A stretch of DNA of 61,186 nt from an uncultured Pelagibacteraceae bacterium (GTDB lineage Bacteria > Pseudomonadota > Alphaproteobacteria > Pelagibacterales > Pelagibacteraceae). The translations under genes were made by a program, and so were the position numbers. The notes beneath the pieces were generated by a model, which ran no database searches, had not been told where the DNA came from, and saw only the letters and a program-made list of their open reading frames with translations. Positions 29,303 through 39,736 of the stretch are shown piece after piece; position 1 is the stretch's first letter; each line of letters starts with the position of its first letter. The DNA is taken from contig CABYBM010000002.1 in the NCBI GenBank assembly GCA_902517175.1, forward strand, positions 1 to 61,186, in the 5' to 3' direction.

Positions 29303-31885
29303 ATGAATCTAGTCATAGTTGAAAGTCCTGCAAAAGCCAAAACAATTAATAAATACTTAGGAGATAATTATACCGTTTTAGCTAGTTACGGTCATATTAG
29401 AGATTTACCATCAAAAAATGGTTCGGTTGATCCAGATCAAAATTTTAAAATGGAATGGGAAGTTGATAACTTTTCAAAAAAATATCTTAAAGATATTACT
29501 GATGCTGCAAAAGAATCATCTAAAATTATTTTAGCAACAGACCCTGATCGTGAAGGTGAAGCTATAGCATGGCATGTAAAGGAATATTTGAATGATAAAA
29601 AACTACTTAAAGATAAAGAGGTTGAAAGAGTTGTATTCAACGAAATTACTAAAAAGGCTGTTATTTTTGGAATTGAAAATCCAAGGCAAATCGAGCCCTT
29701 ACTAGTTGATGCCTACATGGCAAGAAGAGCACTTGATTACCTTGTTGGTTTTAATATTTCACCAATATTGTGGACTAAACTTCCTGGGTCAAAGTCAGCA
29801 GGTAGAGTGCAATCTGTTGCTTTAAAATTAATAACAGAAAGAGAGCATGAAATTGAGTTATTTAATCCAGAAGAGTTTTGGACTTTAAGTTTAAAATTTC
29901 AAGATGAGAAAAAAAATTCAATTACCGCAAGCATCTATCAATTAGATGGAGAAAAAATTGAAAAATTTACCTTTAAAAAAAAAGAAAATATTGAAAAGGC
30001 TATCTCAGTATTAAAGAATAAAAAATTTAATATTAGTGATATTTCATCAAAAATTGTTAATAGAAATCCATCTGGTCCATTCACAACTTCTACACTACAA
30101 CAAGTTGCTTCAAGTAGATTGGGATTTGGTGCTTCTAGAACCATGCAAATTGCACAAAAACTTTATCAAGGAATTGAAATTGAGGGAGATACAGTTGGTT
30201 TAATAACCTACATGAGAACTGATGGTACAAACTTATCAGCTGACGCTATTAGTGATTTTAGAAATTTTATTAAAAAAAGTTATGGGAATGAGTATATACC
30301 TGAAAAAGCTAATAATTATTCAGGTAAAAAAGCCAAAAATGCACAAGAAGCACATGAAGCGATAAGGCCAACAGATATTAATAGATCTCCTGAAACTGTT
30401 AAAAAATATTTAAGTACTGACCAAAATAAATTGTATAATTTGATATGGAGCAGAGCTCTATCCTCTCAAATGGTATCTGCTAAGTTTGATAGAAATACAA
30501 TAACTATTGAAACTGAGGATAAAAATACCATTTGTAAAACAAGTGGATCCGTTTTAAAATTTGATGGTTTTTTAAAAATTTATAAAAATCCAAATCCAGA
30601 AGATGATGATGAAATACTTCCGGAAGTAAAAAAAGGACCTATTAATATTGAGTCATTTTTGGATGAACAGCATTTTACACAACCACCGCCAAGATATTCA
30701 GAAGCGAGTTTGGTTAAGAAATTAGAGGAACTTGGAATTGGACGACCTTCTACCTATGCAAGTATTATATCTACAATATCTAACCGTGGCTACGCTGAGA
30801 TAACCAATAAAAGATTTTTTCCAACTGATCGCGGAAAATTAATTTCTGCTTTTTTAGAAAAATTATTTTCCAAATATGTTGATTATAATTTTACTGCAGG
30901 ATTAGAAGATCAATTAGATGAAATTACAACTGGAAAAGAAAGTTGGATAAAAGTTTTAGAATTATTTTGGAAAGATTTTAACAACAATGTATCAGAAGTA
31001 AAAGAGAAAAGAACTAGAGAAGTTTTGGATTTACTAAATGAAAGTTTGGGTGCGTTAATTTTTGACAAAGATGACAGTGGTAATGTTGTCAGAAAGTGCC
31101 AATTGTGCAATACAGGATCGTTAAGTTTAAAAAATAGTTTTAGGGGTGGCGCATTTATCGGTTGCTCTAATTATCCAGAATGTAAATTTACTAGACCTTT
31201 GTCAAAAGCTAAGGCTGCAGCGCAGGCTCAATTAGCTGAACCAAAATATTTAGGCAAACATGATAATGGAAATGATATCTTTCTTAAAAATGGAAGATTT
31301 GGACCTTATTTACAATATGAAAAACTTCTAGAAAGCATTGAAAAAGAAAATAAGAAAAAGAAGAAAAAAACAAAAAAAGCTAAAAAAGATGTAAATGAAT
31401 TATTAAAAAATGTCTCTATTCCAAAAGGAATTGAATTAGACAGTATTGATATTGATAAAGCGAGATTTTTATGTTCACTACCAAAATCTTTAGGCATTAA
31501 TCCCGACAATCAAAAAGAAATTTCTCTAAACACAGGAAGATTTGGCCCTTATTTAAAGTGTGAAAATAAGTCCGCTAGACTAGAAAATGTTGAGGAGATT
31601 TTTTCAATAGGTTTAAATAGAGCAATTACATTAATTGCAGATGCTAAACCAGGTAGAATGTCATCCTCAATTATAAAAGATCTTGGCGAACATCCTGAAG
31701 ACAAAAAGCCTGTAAGAATCATGAAAGGACAATATGGTCCTTATATAAAATACAAATCTCTTAATGCAACAATTCCTGAGGAAAAAGACCCCACAGAGTT
31801 GAATATGGAAGAGGCTCTTATCCTTATTGAGAAAAGACGTGAATACGATAAAAATAAGAAAACTAAAAAAAAAAAAAAAAAATGA
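29303..31885 (+). CDS. topA: DNA topoisomerase I
   Basis: NLVIVESPAKAKTINKYLG; ATDPDREGEAIAWH; QEAHEAIRPT; one C4 zinc finger (CQLCNTGSL...GCSNYPEC) and GRFGPYLQYE-type C-terminal repeats. Confidence 0.98.
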   Translation: MNLVIVESPAKAKTINKYLGDNYTVLASYGHIRDLPSKNGSVDPDQNFKMEWEVDNFSKKYLKDITDAAKESSKIILATDPDREGEAIAWHVKEYLNDKKLLKDKEVERVVFNEITKKAVIFGIENPRQIEPLLVDAYMARRALDYLVGFNISPILWTKLPGSKSAGRVQSVALKLITEREHEIELFNPEEFWTLSLKFQDEKKNSITASIYQLDGEKIEKFTFKKKENIEKAISVLKNKKFNISDISSKIVNRNPSGPFTTSTLQQVASSRLGFGASRTMQIAQKLYQGIEIEGDTVGLITYMRTDGTNLSADAISDFRNFIKKSYGNEYIPEKANNYSGKKAKNAQEAHEAIRPTDINRSPETVKKYLSTDQNKLYNLIWSRALSSQMVSAKFDRNTITIETEDKNTICKTSGSVLKFDGFLKIYKNPNPEDDDEILPEVKKGPINIESFLDEQHFTQPPPRYSEASLVKKLEELGIGRPSTYASIISTISNRGYAEITNKRFFPTDRGKLISAFLEKLFSKYVDYNFTAGLEDQLDEITTGKESWIKVLELFWKDFNNNVSEVKEKRTREVLDLLNESLGALIFDKDDSGNVVRKCQLCNTGSLSLKNSFRGGAFIGCSNYPECKFTRPLSKAKAAAQAQLAEPKYLGKHDNGNDIFLKNGRFGPYLQYEKLLESIEKENKKKKKKTKKAKKDVNELLKNVSIPKGIELDSIDIDKARFLCSLPKSLGINPDNQKEISLNTGRFGPYLKCENKSARLENVEEIFSIGLNRAITLIADAKPGRMSSSIIKDLGEHPEDKKPVRIMKGQYGPYIKYKSLNATIPEEKDPTELNMEEALILIEKRREYDKNKKTKKKKKK
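31865..31882. repeat. Uninterrupted A18 homopolymer at the topA/ridA junction
   Basis: Sequence aactaaaaaaaaaaaaaaaaaatgacaatt; 18 A residues encode the terminal KKKKKK of TopA, and the last A begins the ridA ATG. Confidence 0.95.
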
Positions 31886-32343
31886 CAATTAACAATAAAA
31901 TTGAAGAATTAAAAATAATATTACCCGAGGCTAAAGCTCCAGTGGGTTCTTATGTTGCTACAAAAATAGTTGGAAAGCTTCTTTATATATCCGGACAAAT
32001 ATCAGTTGATGAAAATGGTAAACTAATAAGAGGGAAGATCGGTAAAGAACTCACAACAGATGAAGGTTATGATGCTGCAAAAAGATGTGGTTTAAGTATT
32101 GTTTCTCAGGTCAAGACTGCATGTAATGGGGATTTATCTAAAGTAAAATCATGTTTAAAATTAACTGGTTTTGTTAATTCCACTGACGATTTTATTGAAC
32201 AGCCTAAAGTTATAAATGGAGCATCAGATTTAATATCTTTAATTTTTGGTGAGGCAGGAATGCATACAAGAGCTGCTGTAAGTACTAACAGTCTACCATT
32301 GGGTGTATCCGTTGAGGTAGATGCAATATTTGAATTAAATTAA
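31882..32343 (+). CDS. ridA: RidA/YjgF/YER057c family protein (enamine/imine deaminase-like)
   Basis: LLYISGQISVDENGKLIRGKIGKELTTDEGYDAAKRCGLSIVSQVK; HTRAAVSTNSLPLGVSVEVDAIFEL with the conserved Arg. Confidence 0.87.
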   Translation: MTINNKIEELKIILPEAKAPVGSYVATKIVGKLLYISGQISVDENGKLIRGKIGKELTTDEGYDAAKRCGLSIVSQVKTACNGDLSKVKSCLKLTGFVNSTDDFIEQPKVINGASDLISLIFGEAGMHTRAAVSTNSLPLGVSVEVDAIFELN

Positions 32344-32344
32344 C

Positions 32345-33643
32345 TCATCTTCCTACACCAAAATAATCAATATCCAATTTTTTCATTCTCAATGGTGAGT
32401 ATAAATTTCGCATGTCGTATATTTTAAATTTCCTTTTTTTAATTAATTTTTTAAAATTTAGTAACTTGAAATCATTCCACTCTGTATGTAAAATAACTAA
32501 ATCAGTATTTAAACAAGCGGCAGAAATTGTACTACAATAATTTACATTTTTAAGACCTTTAAAATCACGTTTTTCACCTGATGGATCATAATATTTAATT
32601 TTACAACTTTTTTTATTGAGATATTTAATCATTGGTATGCTTGATGCCTCACGCATATCGTCTGTATTTGGTTTAAATGTGACACCCAAAAATGTTATAA
32701 TTTTATTTTTAAAATTCCCTCCAAGAATTTTGTCAACTCTCTTTACTAGTAAAGTTTTACGGTTTTCATTTGAATTAACTACACTTTTGACAATGGACAA
32801 ATCTGTTTTAAATTTATTACCAGTATCAATTAGGGCACGAGTATCCTTTGGAAAACATGATCCACCATATGCTGGCCCTGCCCTTAAAAATCTATCGCCT
32901 ATTCGCTGATCTGAGCCCATACCTTCAGCAACGTCTTTAATATCAACACCTGCTTTTTCACACAAATTAGCTATTTCATTTATAAAAGAAATCTTTGTAG
33001 CTAAAAAAGCATTTGAAGCGTACTTGATAAGTTCCGCCCCTCTTCTAGAGGTATTAAAATATCTGCTTGTTTTTTTTATAATTGGTAAATATAGAGACTT
33101 TAAAATTTTGTTTGCTCTCTTACTGTTAGTTCCAACAATTACCCTGTCAGGATATATAAAATCTCTTATAGCATCACCCTCTCTTAAAAATTCAGGATTT
33201 GATACAACATCAACTAATTTTTTTTTCTTTAGATTAAATAAAATTTTCTCGATTTGATCACCTGTTGATAAAGGTACTGTAGATTTAGTTATTATTATTT
33301 TATATTTTTCAATAATTTTCTTTAAATCTTTGGTAACATCAAAAACGTATTTTAAATCAGCTGAATTAGTATTTTTTTTAGTAGGTGTTCCAACGCAGAT
33401 AAAAATGATATCTGAACTTGATACTGCTTTTTTTAAATCAGTTGTAAATATTAATCTCTTTTGTTTATGATTTTTTTTTAAAATTTCCTCAAGACCAGGT
33501 TCAAAAATAGGAACTATTCCTTTATTTAGTAAGTCAATTTTTTTTTGATCTTTATCTACACAGTAGACTGTATTTCCGACATCAGAAAAACATACTCCAC
33601 TTACAAGACCGACATAACCAGTGCCTATCATACAAAGTTTCAT
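32345..33643 (-). CDS. ugd: UDP-glucose 6-dehydrogenase
   Basis: MKLCMIGTGYVGLVSGVCFSDVGNTVYCVDKD; KSTVPLSTGDQIE; RAGPAYGGSCFPKDTRAL; TFLGVTFKPNTDDMREASSIPM. Confidence 0.95.
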   Translation of the reverse strand: MKLCMIGTGYVGLVSGVCFSDVGNTVYCVDKDQKKIDLLNKGIVPIFEPGLEEILKKNHKQKRLIFTTDLKKAVSSSDIIFICVGTPTKKNTNSADLKYVFDVTKDLKKIIEKYKIIITKSTVPLSTGDQIEKILFNLKKKKLVDVVSNPEFLREGDAIRDFIYPDRVIVGTNSKRANKILKSLYLPIIKKTSRYFNTSRRGAELIKYASNAFLATKISFINEIANLCEKAGVDIKDVAEGMGSDQRIGDRFLRAGPAYGGSCFPKDTRALIDTGNKFKTDLSIVKSVVNSNENRKTLLVKRVDKILGGNFKNKIITFLGVTFKPNTDDMREASSIPMIKYLNKKSCKIKYYDPSGEKRDFKGLKNVNYCSTISAACLNTDLVILHTEWNDFKLLNFKKLIKKRKFKIYDMRNLYSPLRMKKLDIDYFGVGR

Positions 33644-34455
33644 AATTTTCCTATTTCTATACTAGATTTTATAAATCCTTCCATTGTACCACAGTCCAAA
33701 TATTTGCCTGTAAAATTATGTGCAATAAATTTTTCATTATCATTTATCAGAGATTGTATTGCATCTGTGATGTGAATTTCACCACCATTTCCGGGTTTCT
33801 GGTTTAATAATTTATTAAAAATTGTCTTTGGTAAAATATATCTACCAATTACCGCTCTGTTTGATGGGGCTTTTTTAATAGACGGTTTTTCAACTACCTC
33901 TTTAATAATAAAATTATTTTTAGAAACTTTTTTTGATAAATTATAAATACCCCATCTAGATACTGTTTTTTTTTTAACTTTCATACTAGCCATAACTGAA
34001 GATTTATATTTATTGTGAGCAGAGATCATAGATTTTGAACAATTGTGTTTCATTATCAGATCATCAGGCAACAACATTAAAAAATATTTATCTTTAATAA
34101 ATTTTTTTGTTTTAAGAACAGCATCACCTGTACCCTTGGGTTTATTTTGATAAACAAATTTTATCATTTTTTTATATTTTTGAATTTTTTTATATTCTTC
34201 AATAATTTTAGGATCTTTTTTCTTTTTAATTATATTTTTATAAAATTTATCACTGTAAAAATATTTTTTAATCATCATTTTCTTTTTTGAAATAATAAAA
34301 ATTATCTCTTTAATACCAGCGTCTATACATTCTTGTAAGATATATTCAATTCCAGGTTTTCCATTGATAGGTAATAACTCCTTTGCAAAAACACTTGTCA
34401 AAGGCAACAATCTGGTACCAAGCCCAGCTAATGGAATAATAGCTTGTTTAATCAT
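33640..34455 (-). CDS. galU: UTP--glucose-1-phosphate uridylyltransferase
   Basis: KQAIIPLAGLGTRLLPLTSVFAKELLPINGKPGIEYILQECIDAGI; KGTGDAVL; LLPDDLI; GNGGEIHITDAIQSL. Confidence 0.93.
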   Translation of the reverse strand: MIKQAIIPLAGLGTRLLPLTSVFAKELLPINGKPGIEYILQECIDAGIKEIIFIISKKKMMIKKYFYSDKFYKNIIKKKKDPKIIEEYKKIQKYKKMIKFVYQNKPKGTGDAVLKTKKFIKDKYFLMLLPDDLIMKHNCSKSMISAHNKYKSSVMASMKVKKKTVSRWGIYNLSKKVSKNNFIIKEVVEKPSIKKAPSNRAVIGRYILPKTIFNKLLNQKPGNGGEIHITDAIQSLINDNEKFIAHNFTGKYLDCGTMEGFIKSSIEIGKL

Positions 34456-34489
34456 TTAAATGTTTTACTTATTTAAGAAATTTACACAA

Positions 34490-35305
34490 ATGAAAATTTT
34501 ATTAAATAAGACTTCATTGACTGAATCATTAAGGCATTTTAATGATATTGGGTTTGTGCCTACAATGGGCTCAATACATAAAGGACATTTATCACTTATC
34601 AGTAAGTCGAGTCAAATGTGTAATAAAACAATAGTTAGTATTTTTGTTAATCCAAAACAGTTCAATAATAAAAAAGATTTTAAAACTTATCCCAAAAATA
34701 TTAAGAAAGATTTAAAGGCATTAAATCAAAGTAAAATGGTTGATTTCGTTTATATTCCAAAATTTAAAGATATCTTTAAAAATTATAAAAAACCTAAGAT
34801 TAAACTGAATGAGAAAGATAAAATTTTATGTGCTAAATATAGAAAAGGCCATTTTGAAGGTGTTTTAGATGTAATGGATAGGTTAACTGATATAGTTAGA
34901 CCAGCCAAAATTTTTATGGGAAGTAAAGATTTTCAGCAATTGATTTTGGTTAAAAAATATTTAAAGAAAAAATATGATGCCAATGTTGTAGGATGCAAAA
35001 CTATTCGTACAAAAAATAAGTTAGCCCTATCATCTAGAAATTACCTTCTTTCTAAAGGAAATCTTATTTTAGCAAGTAAAATAATAAGAAAATTAATTAA
35101 TGTAAAAAAAAATATTAAAAATAAAAAAAATAAAAATAAATATCTATTGACTGTAAAAGATAATTTTCAAAAACAATTTAAAATTAAAATTGAGTACTTA
35201 GAACTTAGAGATATAAACAACTTAAAATTATCAAATGTTATTAATACATCTAGAATATTTGTAGCGTACTATTTAGATGGAGTCAGGTTAATAGATAATT
35301 TATAA
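34490..35305 (+). CDS. panC: Pantothenate synthetase
   Basis: GFVPTMGSIHKGHLSLISKSSQMCNKTIVSIFVNPKQFNNKKDFKTYP; MGSKDFQQLILVKK; LALSSRNYLLS. ATG at 34490 (MKILLNKTSL) fits the family. Confidence 0.93.
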   Translation: MKILLNKTSLTESLRHFNDIGFVPTMGSIHKGHLSLISKSSQMCNKTIVSIFVNPKQFNNKKDFKTYPKNIKKDLKALNQSKMVDFVYIPKFKDIFKNYKKPKIKLNEKDKILCAKYRKGHFEGVLDVMDRLTDIVRPAKIFMGSKDFQQLILVKKYLKKKYDANVVGCKTIRTKNKLALSSRNYLLSKGNLILASKIIRKLINVKKNIKNKKNKNKYLLTVKDNFQKQFKIKIEYLELRDINNLKLSNVINTSRIFVAYYLDGVRLIDNL

Positions 35306-35306
35306 G

Positions 35307-36680
35307 TTATAAAAAATAAGCCCCAACACCTAAAAAAGATACAAAACCAATTACATCTGTTATTGTTGTTACAAACACACTTGAAGCTATCGCTGGATCA
35401 ATGTTCATTTTTTTTAGAGTAAATGGAACTAATATTCCAAATAAACCTGCAATGATCATTGTTAAAACCATTGAAATAGCGATTATTATTGAGAGTAGAT
35501 TGTCTTGAAACCATATTTGTACAACTATAGCACTAATAATTGCAAAAATAACTCCATTCAAAATACCAATTGAAAACTCTTTAAAAACATTTGAGGAAAA
35601 ATTATTTTTAGTCAGATCATTAGTTGCAATAGTTCGTACAGTAACTGCTAATGTTTGCATTCCAGCATTACCACCCATTGAAGCCACTATTGGCATTAAA
35701 AAAGCCAAAACTACCATTTGTTCAATTGTTGCTCCAAATAAACTTATACACCACGTAGCTAGAAATGCTGTAAATAAATTTAATAGTAACCAATTAAATC
35801 TTCTTTTTGTTTTGGTTATAACTCCATCTGTTATTTCTTCATCACCAACCCCTGCTAATCTCAATGCATCTTCTTCCGCTTCCTCCTTTAAGACTGTTAG
35901 TACATCATCATTCATAATCATACCTACAAGCTTGTTATTTTTGTCAACAACTGCTGCTGAATTAAGATTGTAGTTTTCAAACAAATTAGCAACTTCCTCC
36001 TTATCCATATCTACAGGTACTAATAATTGTGACTCAGACATTACAGTCACCATCTTAGTATCTCTTGGAGATGTTAATACTTTAGAAGAAGGAACTGTGC
36101 CTATAGGGTTAAAATCTTCATTAACTATGAAAATTTCTAAAAATTCCTCAGGAAGATCATTATTTTCTCTCAAATAATCAATTGTTTGTCCTACAGACCA
36201 ATTACTCGGTATGGCCGTAAATTCTCTTTGCATTAATCTAGCAGCTGAATCTTCTGGATAACTTAAACTCTCTAATAAAGCAAAACGATCTTTAGGTGGC
36301 AAAGAGCTAAGAATGTTATTTTTGTCTTCCTCAGGTACATTTTCTAAAATAGATATTGCATCATCTGAATCTAAATTTTTAATAATGCTTACGATTGAGT
36401 CAGAAGATAAATAATTAATTATTTCTGTTTGGATTGACTCGTTAAGCTCAACAAATACTTCTGGATCTATATTAAAGTTATTTAGTTTAATTAGACTTTC
36501 TCTGTCGTTATAGCTTAAATGTTCAATTATATCTGCTGCATCAGCAGGGTGCATTTCGCTAAAAGAATTAGTAATAAATTGAGCATCATTGTTGGCTATT
36601 TTTGAAGTAACAACTCTGATGTACTCTTTATTAAATTCAAAATTTGCTTTTTTATCTTTAGTTTTTTTTGTTAAAGACAT
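35307..36680 (-). CDS. mgtE: Magnesium transporter MgtE
   Basis: N-domain (MHPADAADIIEHL), paired CBS region, five-TM C-terminus (LMPIVASMGGNAGMQTLAVTVRTIA). Confidence 0.94.
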   Translation of the reverse strand: MSLTKKTKDKKANFEFNKEYIRVVTSKIANNDAQFITNSFSEMHPADAADIIEHLSYNDRESLIKLNNFNIDPEVFVELNESIQTEIINYLSSDSIVSIIKNLDSDDAISILENVPEEDKNNILSSLPPKDRFALLESLSYPEDSAARLMQREFTAIPSNWSVGQTIDYLRENNDLPEEFLEIFIVNEDFNPIGTVPSSKVLTSPRDTKMVTVMSESQLLVPVDMDKEEVANLFENYNLNSAAVVDKNNKLVGMIMNDDVLTVLKEEAEEDALRLAGVGDEEITDGVITKTKRRFNWLLLNLFTAFLATWCISLFGATIEQMVVLAFLMPIVASMGGNAGMQTLAVTVRTIATNDLTKNNFSSNVFKEFSIGILNGVIFAIISAIVVQIWFQDNLLSIIIAISMVLTMIIAGLFGILVPFTLKKMNIDPAIASSVFVTTITDVIGFVSFLGVGAYFL

Positions 36681-36741
36681 AAATTTACCTATAATTTAAA
36701 TTTGCACTATTAATACATAATAAAGATAATACAATTTATAA

Positions 36742-37359
36742 ATGAATATAGAGATCAAAAAGTCAGTAAAACCGGTAAATTATATTGATGCTATAAATTT
36801 TATGGAAGAAAGATTAGAACAATTATTTAAAAAAAACGAAAAAGAATTGATATGGACTTTAGAGCACAATGAAATTTATACTGCTGGGACTAGTTACAGT
36901 AAAAAAGATATTATTGATAAATCAATAAAAATTATTGAAACAAACAGAGGTGGGAAGATCACATGTCATGGTCCTGGACAATTAATTTGTTACTTTGTTT
37001 TAGATTTAAGAAATAAAAAAGATATTAGAAAATTTATTAATTCTATTGAAAAAACAATTATAGAAACTTTAAAAACTTTTGAAATAGAAACTTTTTCTGA
37101 CAAAGATAATATTGGTATTTGGCATGAGGAAAATGGTATTATAAACAAAGTTGCAGCAATCGGTGTAAGAGTAAAAAAATGGATTGCCTATCATGGTTTT
37201 GCAATAAATATAGACAATAATATTGATCAATATAAAAAAATTATACCCTGTGGAATAAAAGATAAAGGAATATCAAATTTAAATAAAATTAAAAATCAAG
37301 ATTATTCAAAACTAAGAGATCTATTAATAGAAAAATTTATTTTAAACCTGGAAAGCTAA
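36742..37359 (+). CDS. lipB: Octanoyl-[acyl-carrier-protein]-protein N-octanoyltransferase
   Basis: [67 protein letters not shown]. Confidence 0.94.
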   Translation: MNIEIKKSVKPVNYIDAINFMEERLEQLFKKNEKELIWTLEHNEIYTAGTSYSKKDIIDKSIKIIETNRGGKITCHGPGQLICYFVLDLRNKKDIRKFINSIEKTIIETLKTFEIETFSDKDNIGIWHEENGIINKVAAIGVRVKKWIAYHGFAINIDNNIDQYKKIIPCGIKDKGISNLNKIKNQDYSKLRDLLIEKFILNLES

Positions 37360-38254
37360 GTCTTTTTGTCTTCAATAACTTTTTAAAATAATCTGGTAAT
37401 AAAGCTCTATACGTGTGTCTAACATCATTAATTATAAATTTTATTTGATAAGAGTGAAGCATTAAATTTTTATTTAGACCTCTAGTAGTATTTGATAATT
37501 TATATTTAATGTCTCCAAAGATCGGATGACCCAATGCATATAATTGTTTTCTTAATTGATGCTTACGACCAGTTATTGGCTTTAGCTCGAGTAGACTAGC
37601 CTCTGAATTTTTATCAAGTACTTTGTATAAAGTTTTAGCTTTTTCTATGATTTTTTTTTCTCCCTCGTGTCTTATTAAATCATCATTCCATTCACCAGAA
37701 TCTTTAGCTAGTTCGCCGTGACAGATAGCTAAATAGGTTTTGTGAACTTTTCTAAGTCTAAATAAAGAAGTTAATAATTGAGCACTTTCTCTATTTTTTG
37801 CTATAATAAAAACTCCAGATGTATCTTTGTCTAAACGGTGTACTGAATAAGGTTTTGTACCTTGAAAGATTTCACTTTTAGAAAAAATATCAACAAGATT
37901 TTTTTTTGATTTGGTTCCTCCTTGAACTGATATTCCTGAACTTTTGTTTAGCACTATAAAGTTTTCATTATTATCAATTATTTGATCTTCATTTGATTTT
38001 ATAACCTCTTTAGATGGCTTAAATTTAATTTTTTTTTGAATAATTGTTTCTTTAAATTCAATATTGAATAAATCAATATTGTCTTTTGGATTAATTTTTT
38101 GTGAACTTTTAATTTTCTTTTTATTTAATTTAATTTTGCCTGATCGTAAAAACTTTTCTATTAATCCTTGGGGGATTTTTCCAAATTTAATCCTTATCCA
38201 TCGATCAATACGCATATCATTACACGTTGAATCAACGATGTAAGACTTTTTCAT
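37337..38254 (-). CDS. rluC: Ribosomal large subunit pseudouridine synthase RluC-like
   Basis: S4-like N-terminus; [67 protein letters not shown]. Confidence 0.9.
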   Translation of the reverse strand: MKKSYIVDSTCNDMRIDRWIRIKFGKIPQGLIEKFLRSGKIKLNKKKIKSSQKINPKDNIDLFNIEFKETIIQKKIKFKPSKEVIKSNEDQIIDNNENFIVLNKSSGISVQGGTKSKKNLVDIFSKSEIFQGTKPYSVHRLDKDTSGVFIIAKNRESAQLLTSLFRLRKVHKTYLAICHGELAKDSGEWNDDLIRHEGEKKIIEKAKTLYKVLDKNSEASLLELKPITGRKHQLRKQLYALGHPIFGDIKYKLSNTTRGLNKNLMLHSYQIKFIINDVRHTYRALLPDYFKKLLKTKRLSFPGLK

Positions 38255-38264
38255 GGTTTTGAAT

Positions 38265-38708
38265 TTATGCTGATGCTTGTTTTTTTTCTTCAGCTTTATT
38301 GGATTCTTTTTTTGTATCTTTCTTGGGTTTATCTACTCTTTTTGCTTCAATATCTCTATCAACAAACTCAATTATAGCCATTGGTGCGTTATCACCATAT
38401 CTAAATCCAGCTTTTATAATTCTTGTATATCCACCTTTTCTATTTTCATATCTTTTAGAAAGTGTTTTTTTAACTTTATCAGCAGACTTAATGTCTTGAA
38501 GTTGTGAAACTAACATCTTAGTTGTTTGTAAAGTTTCCTTTTTTCCTAATGTAATAATTTTATCAGCCTGAGGTTTTAAAAATTTTGCTTTTGGCAAAGT
38601 AGTCTTTATTTGTTCATATTTAATTAAAGAATTTAGCATATTCTTTAATAGAGCTTTTCTATGTTCTGAAGTCCTGTTTAACTTCTTATTTGCCATTCCG
38701 TGTCTCAT
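38265..38708 (-). CDS. rplQ: 50S ribosomal protein L17
   Basis: [42 protein letters not shown]. Confidence 0.98.
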   Translation of the reverse strand: MRHGMANKKLNRTSEHRKALLKNMLNSLIKYEQIKTTLPKAKFLKPQADKIITLGKKETLQTTKMLVSQLQDIKSADKVKKTLSKRYENRKGGYTRIIKAGFRYGDNAPMAIIEFVDRDIEAKRVDKPKKDTKKESNKAEEKKQASA

Positions 38709-39736
38709 TAAATGGCTTCCTCTAATTTTTTAGACATTTCTGCTATATTATCTGGTGGCCAGTTAGGAATTTCCATACCAAGATATAATGACATTCCGGT
38801 TAAAACTTCCTTAATTTCATTTAAAGATTTTCTTCCAAAATTAGGAGTTCTTAACATCTCACCTTCAGATTTTTGAACTAAATCTCCAATATAGATGATA
38901 TTATCATTCTTTAAACAATTCATAGATCTTACAGACAGTTCTAATTCATCTACTTTTCTTAATAAATTTTTATTGAATTCAGGTTCAGTAGAAACTTCTT
39001 TCACTGGAGCTTCAACTGGTTCATCAAAATTAATAAACATTTTTAGCTGATCTTGGAAAATTCTTGCTGAATAAGCAACAGCATCCTCAGCTGATATAGA
39101 TCCGTTAGTTTCAACCTCCATAATTAATTTGTCATAATCAAGTGCTTTTCCTTCTCTAGCGGTACTAACAGAAAATGAAACCTTTTTTACCGGACTATAA
39201 AGAGAGTCGATAGCAATTAGTCCTAGCGGTGGCTCCTCTGGCTTATTAAGATCTGCTGGAACATAACCTTTTCCCGTACTTACATTCATTTCCATATGAA
39301 AAGAAGTTTTTTCGTCTAGATTACAAATTACTAATTCTGGATTTAATATTTCTACATCAGCAACAGGCGCAATATCAGAAGCTTTAATTTCACCTGGCCC
39401 TTTAGCATCTAAGATTAATTTTTTTGTACCCTCTGAATTACATTTTAATGCTAAAGATTTAACGTTTAAAACAATATCTGTTACATCTTCTCTAACACCT
39501 TTAATTGATGTAAATTCATGTAGAACACCATCTATTTGTATTGATGTAACCGCTGCTCCCCTTATTGAAGAAAGTAAAATTCTTCTAAGTGAATTTCCTA
39601 AAGTTAGGCCATAACCTTTTTCTAATGGTTCAGCAACTATTTTTGCATGAGTTAAGTCATCACTTATTTGCACATCTAGTTTTGATGGCTTAATTAATGA
39701 CTTCCAATTTTTTATATTAACATTTTCGACTTCCAT
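38708..39736 (-). CDS. rpoA: DNA-directed RNA polymerase subunit alpha
   Basis: [50 protein letters not shown]; alpha-[24 protein letters not shown]. Confidence 0.99.
   Translation of the reverse strand: MEVENVNIKNWKSLIKPSKLDVQISDDLTHAKIVAEPLEKGYGLTLGNSLRRILLSSIRGAAVTSIQIDGVLHEFTSIKGVREDVTDIVLNVKSLALKCNSEGTKKLILDAKGPGEIKASDIAPVADVEILNPELVICNLDEKTSFHMEMNVSTGKGYVPADLNKPEEPPLGLIAIDSLYSPVKKVSFSVSTAREGKALDYDKLIMEVETNGSISAEDAVAYSARIFQDQLKMFINFDEPVEAPVKEVSTEPEFNKNLLRKVDELELSVRSMNCLKNDNIIYIGDLVQKSEGEMLRTPNFGRKSLNEIKEVLTGMSLYLGMEIPNWPPDNIAEMSKKLEEAI

Noticed and set aside
38277-38507. Two overlapping + strand ORFs antisense to rplQ
   Set aside because: Reverse complement of the Lys/Glu-rich L17 tail gives Phe/Ser-rich sequence; not plausible proteins.
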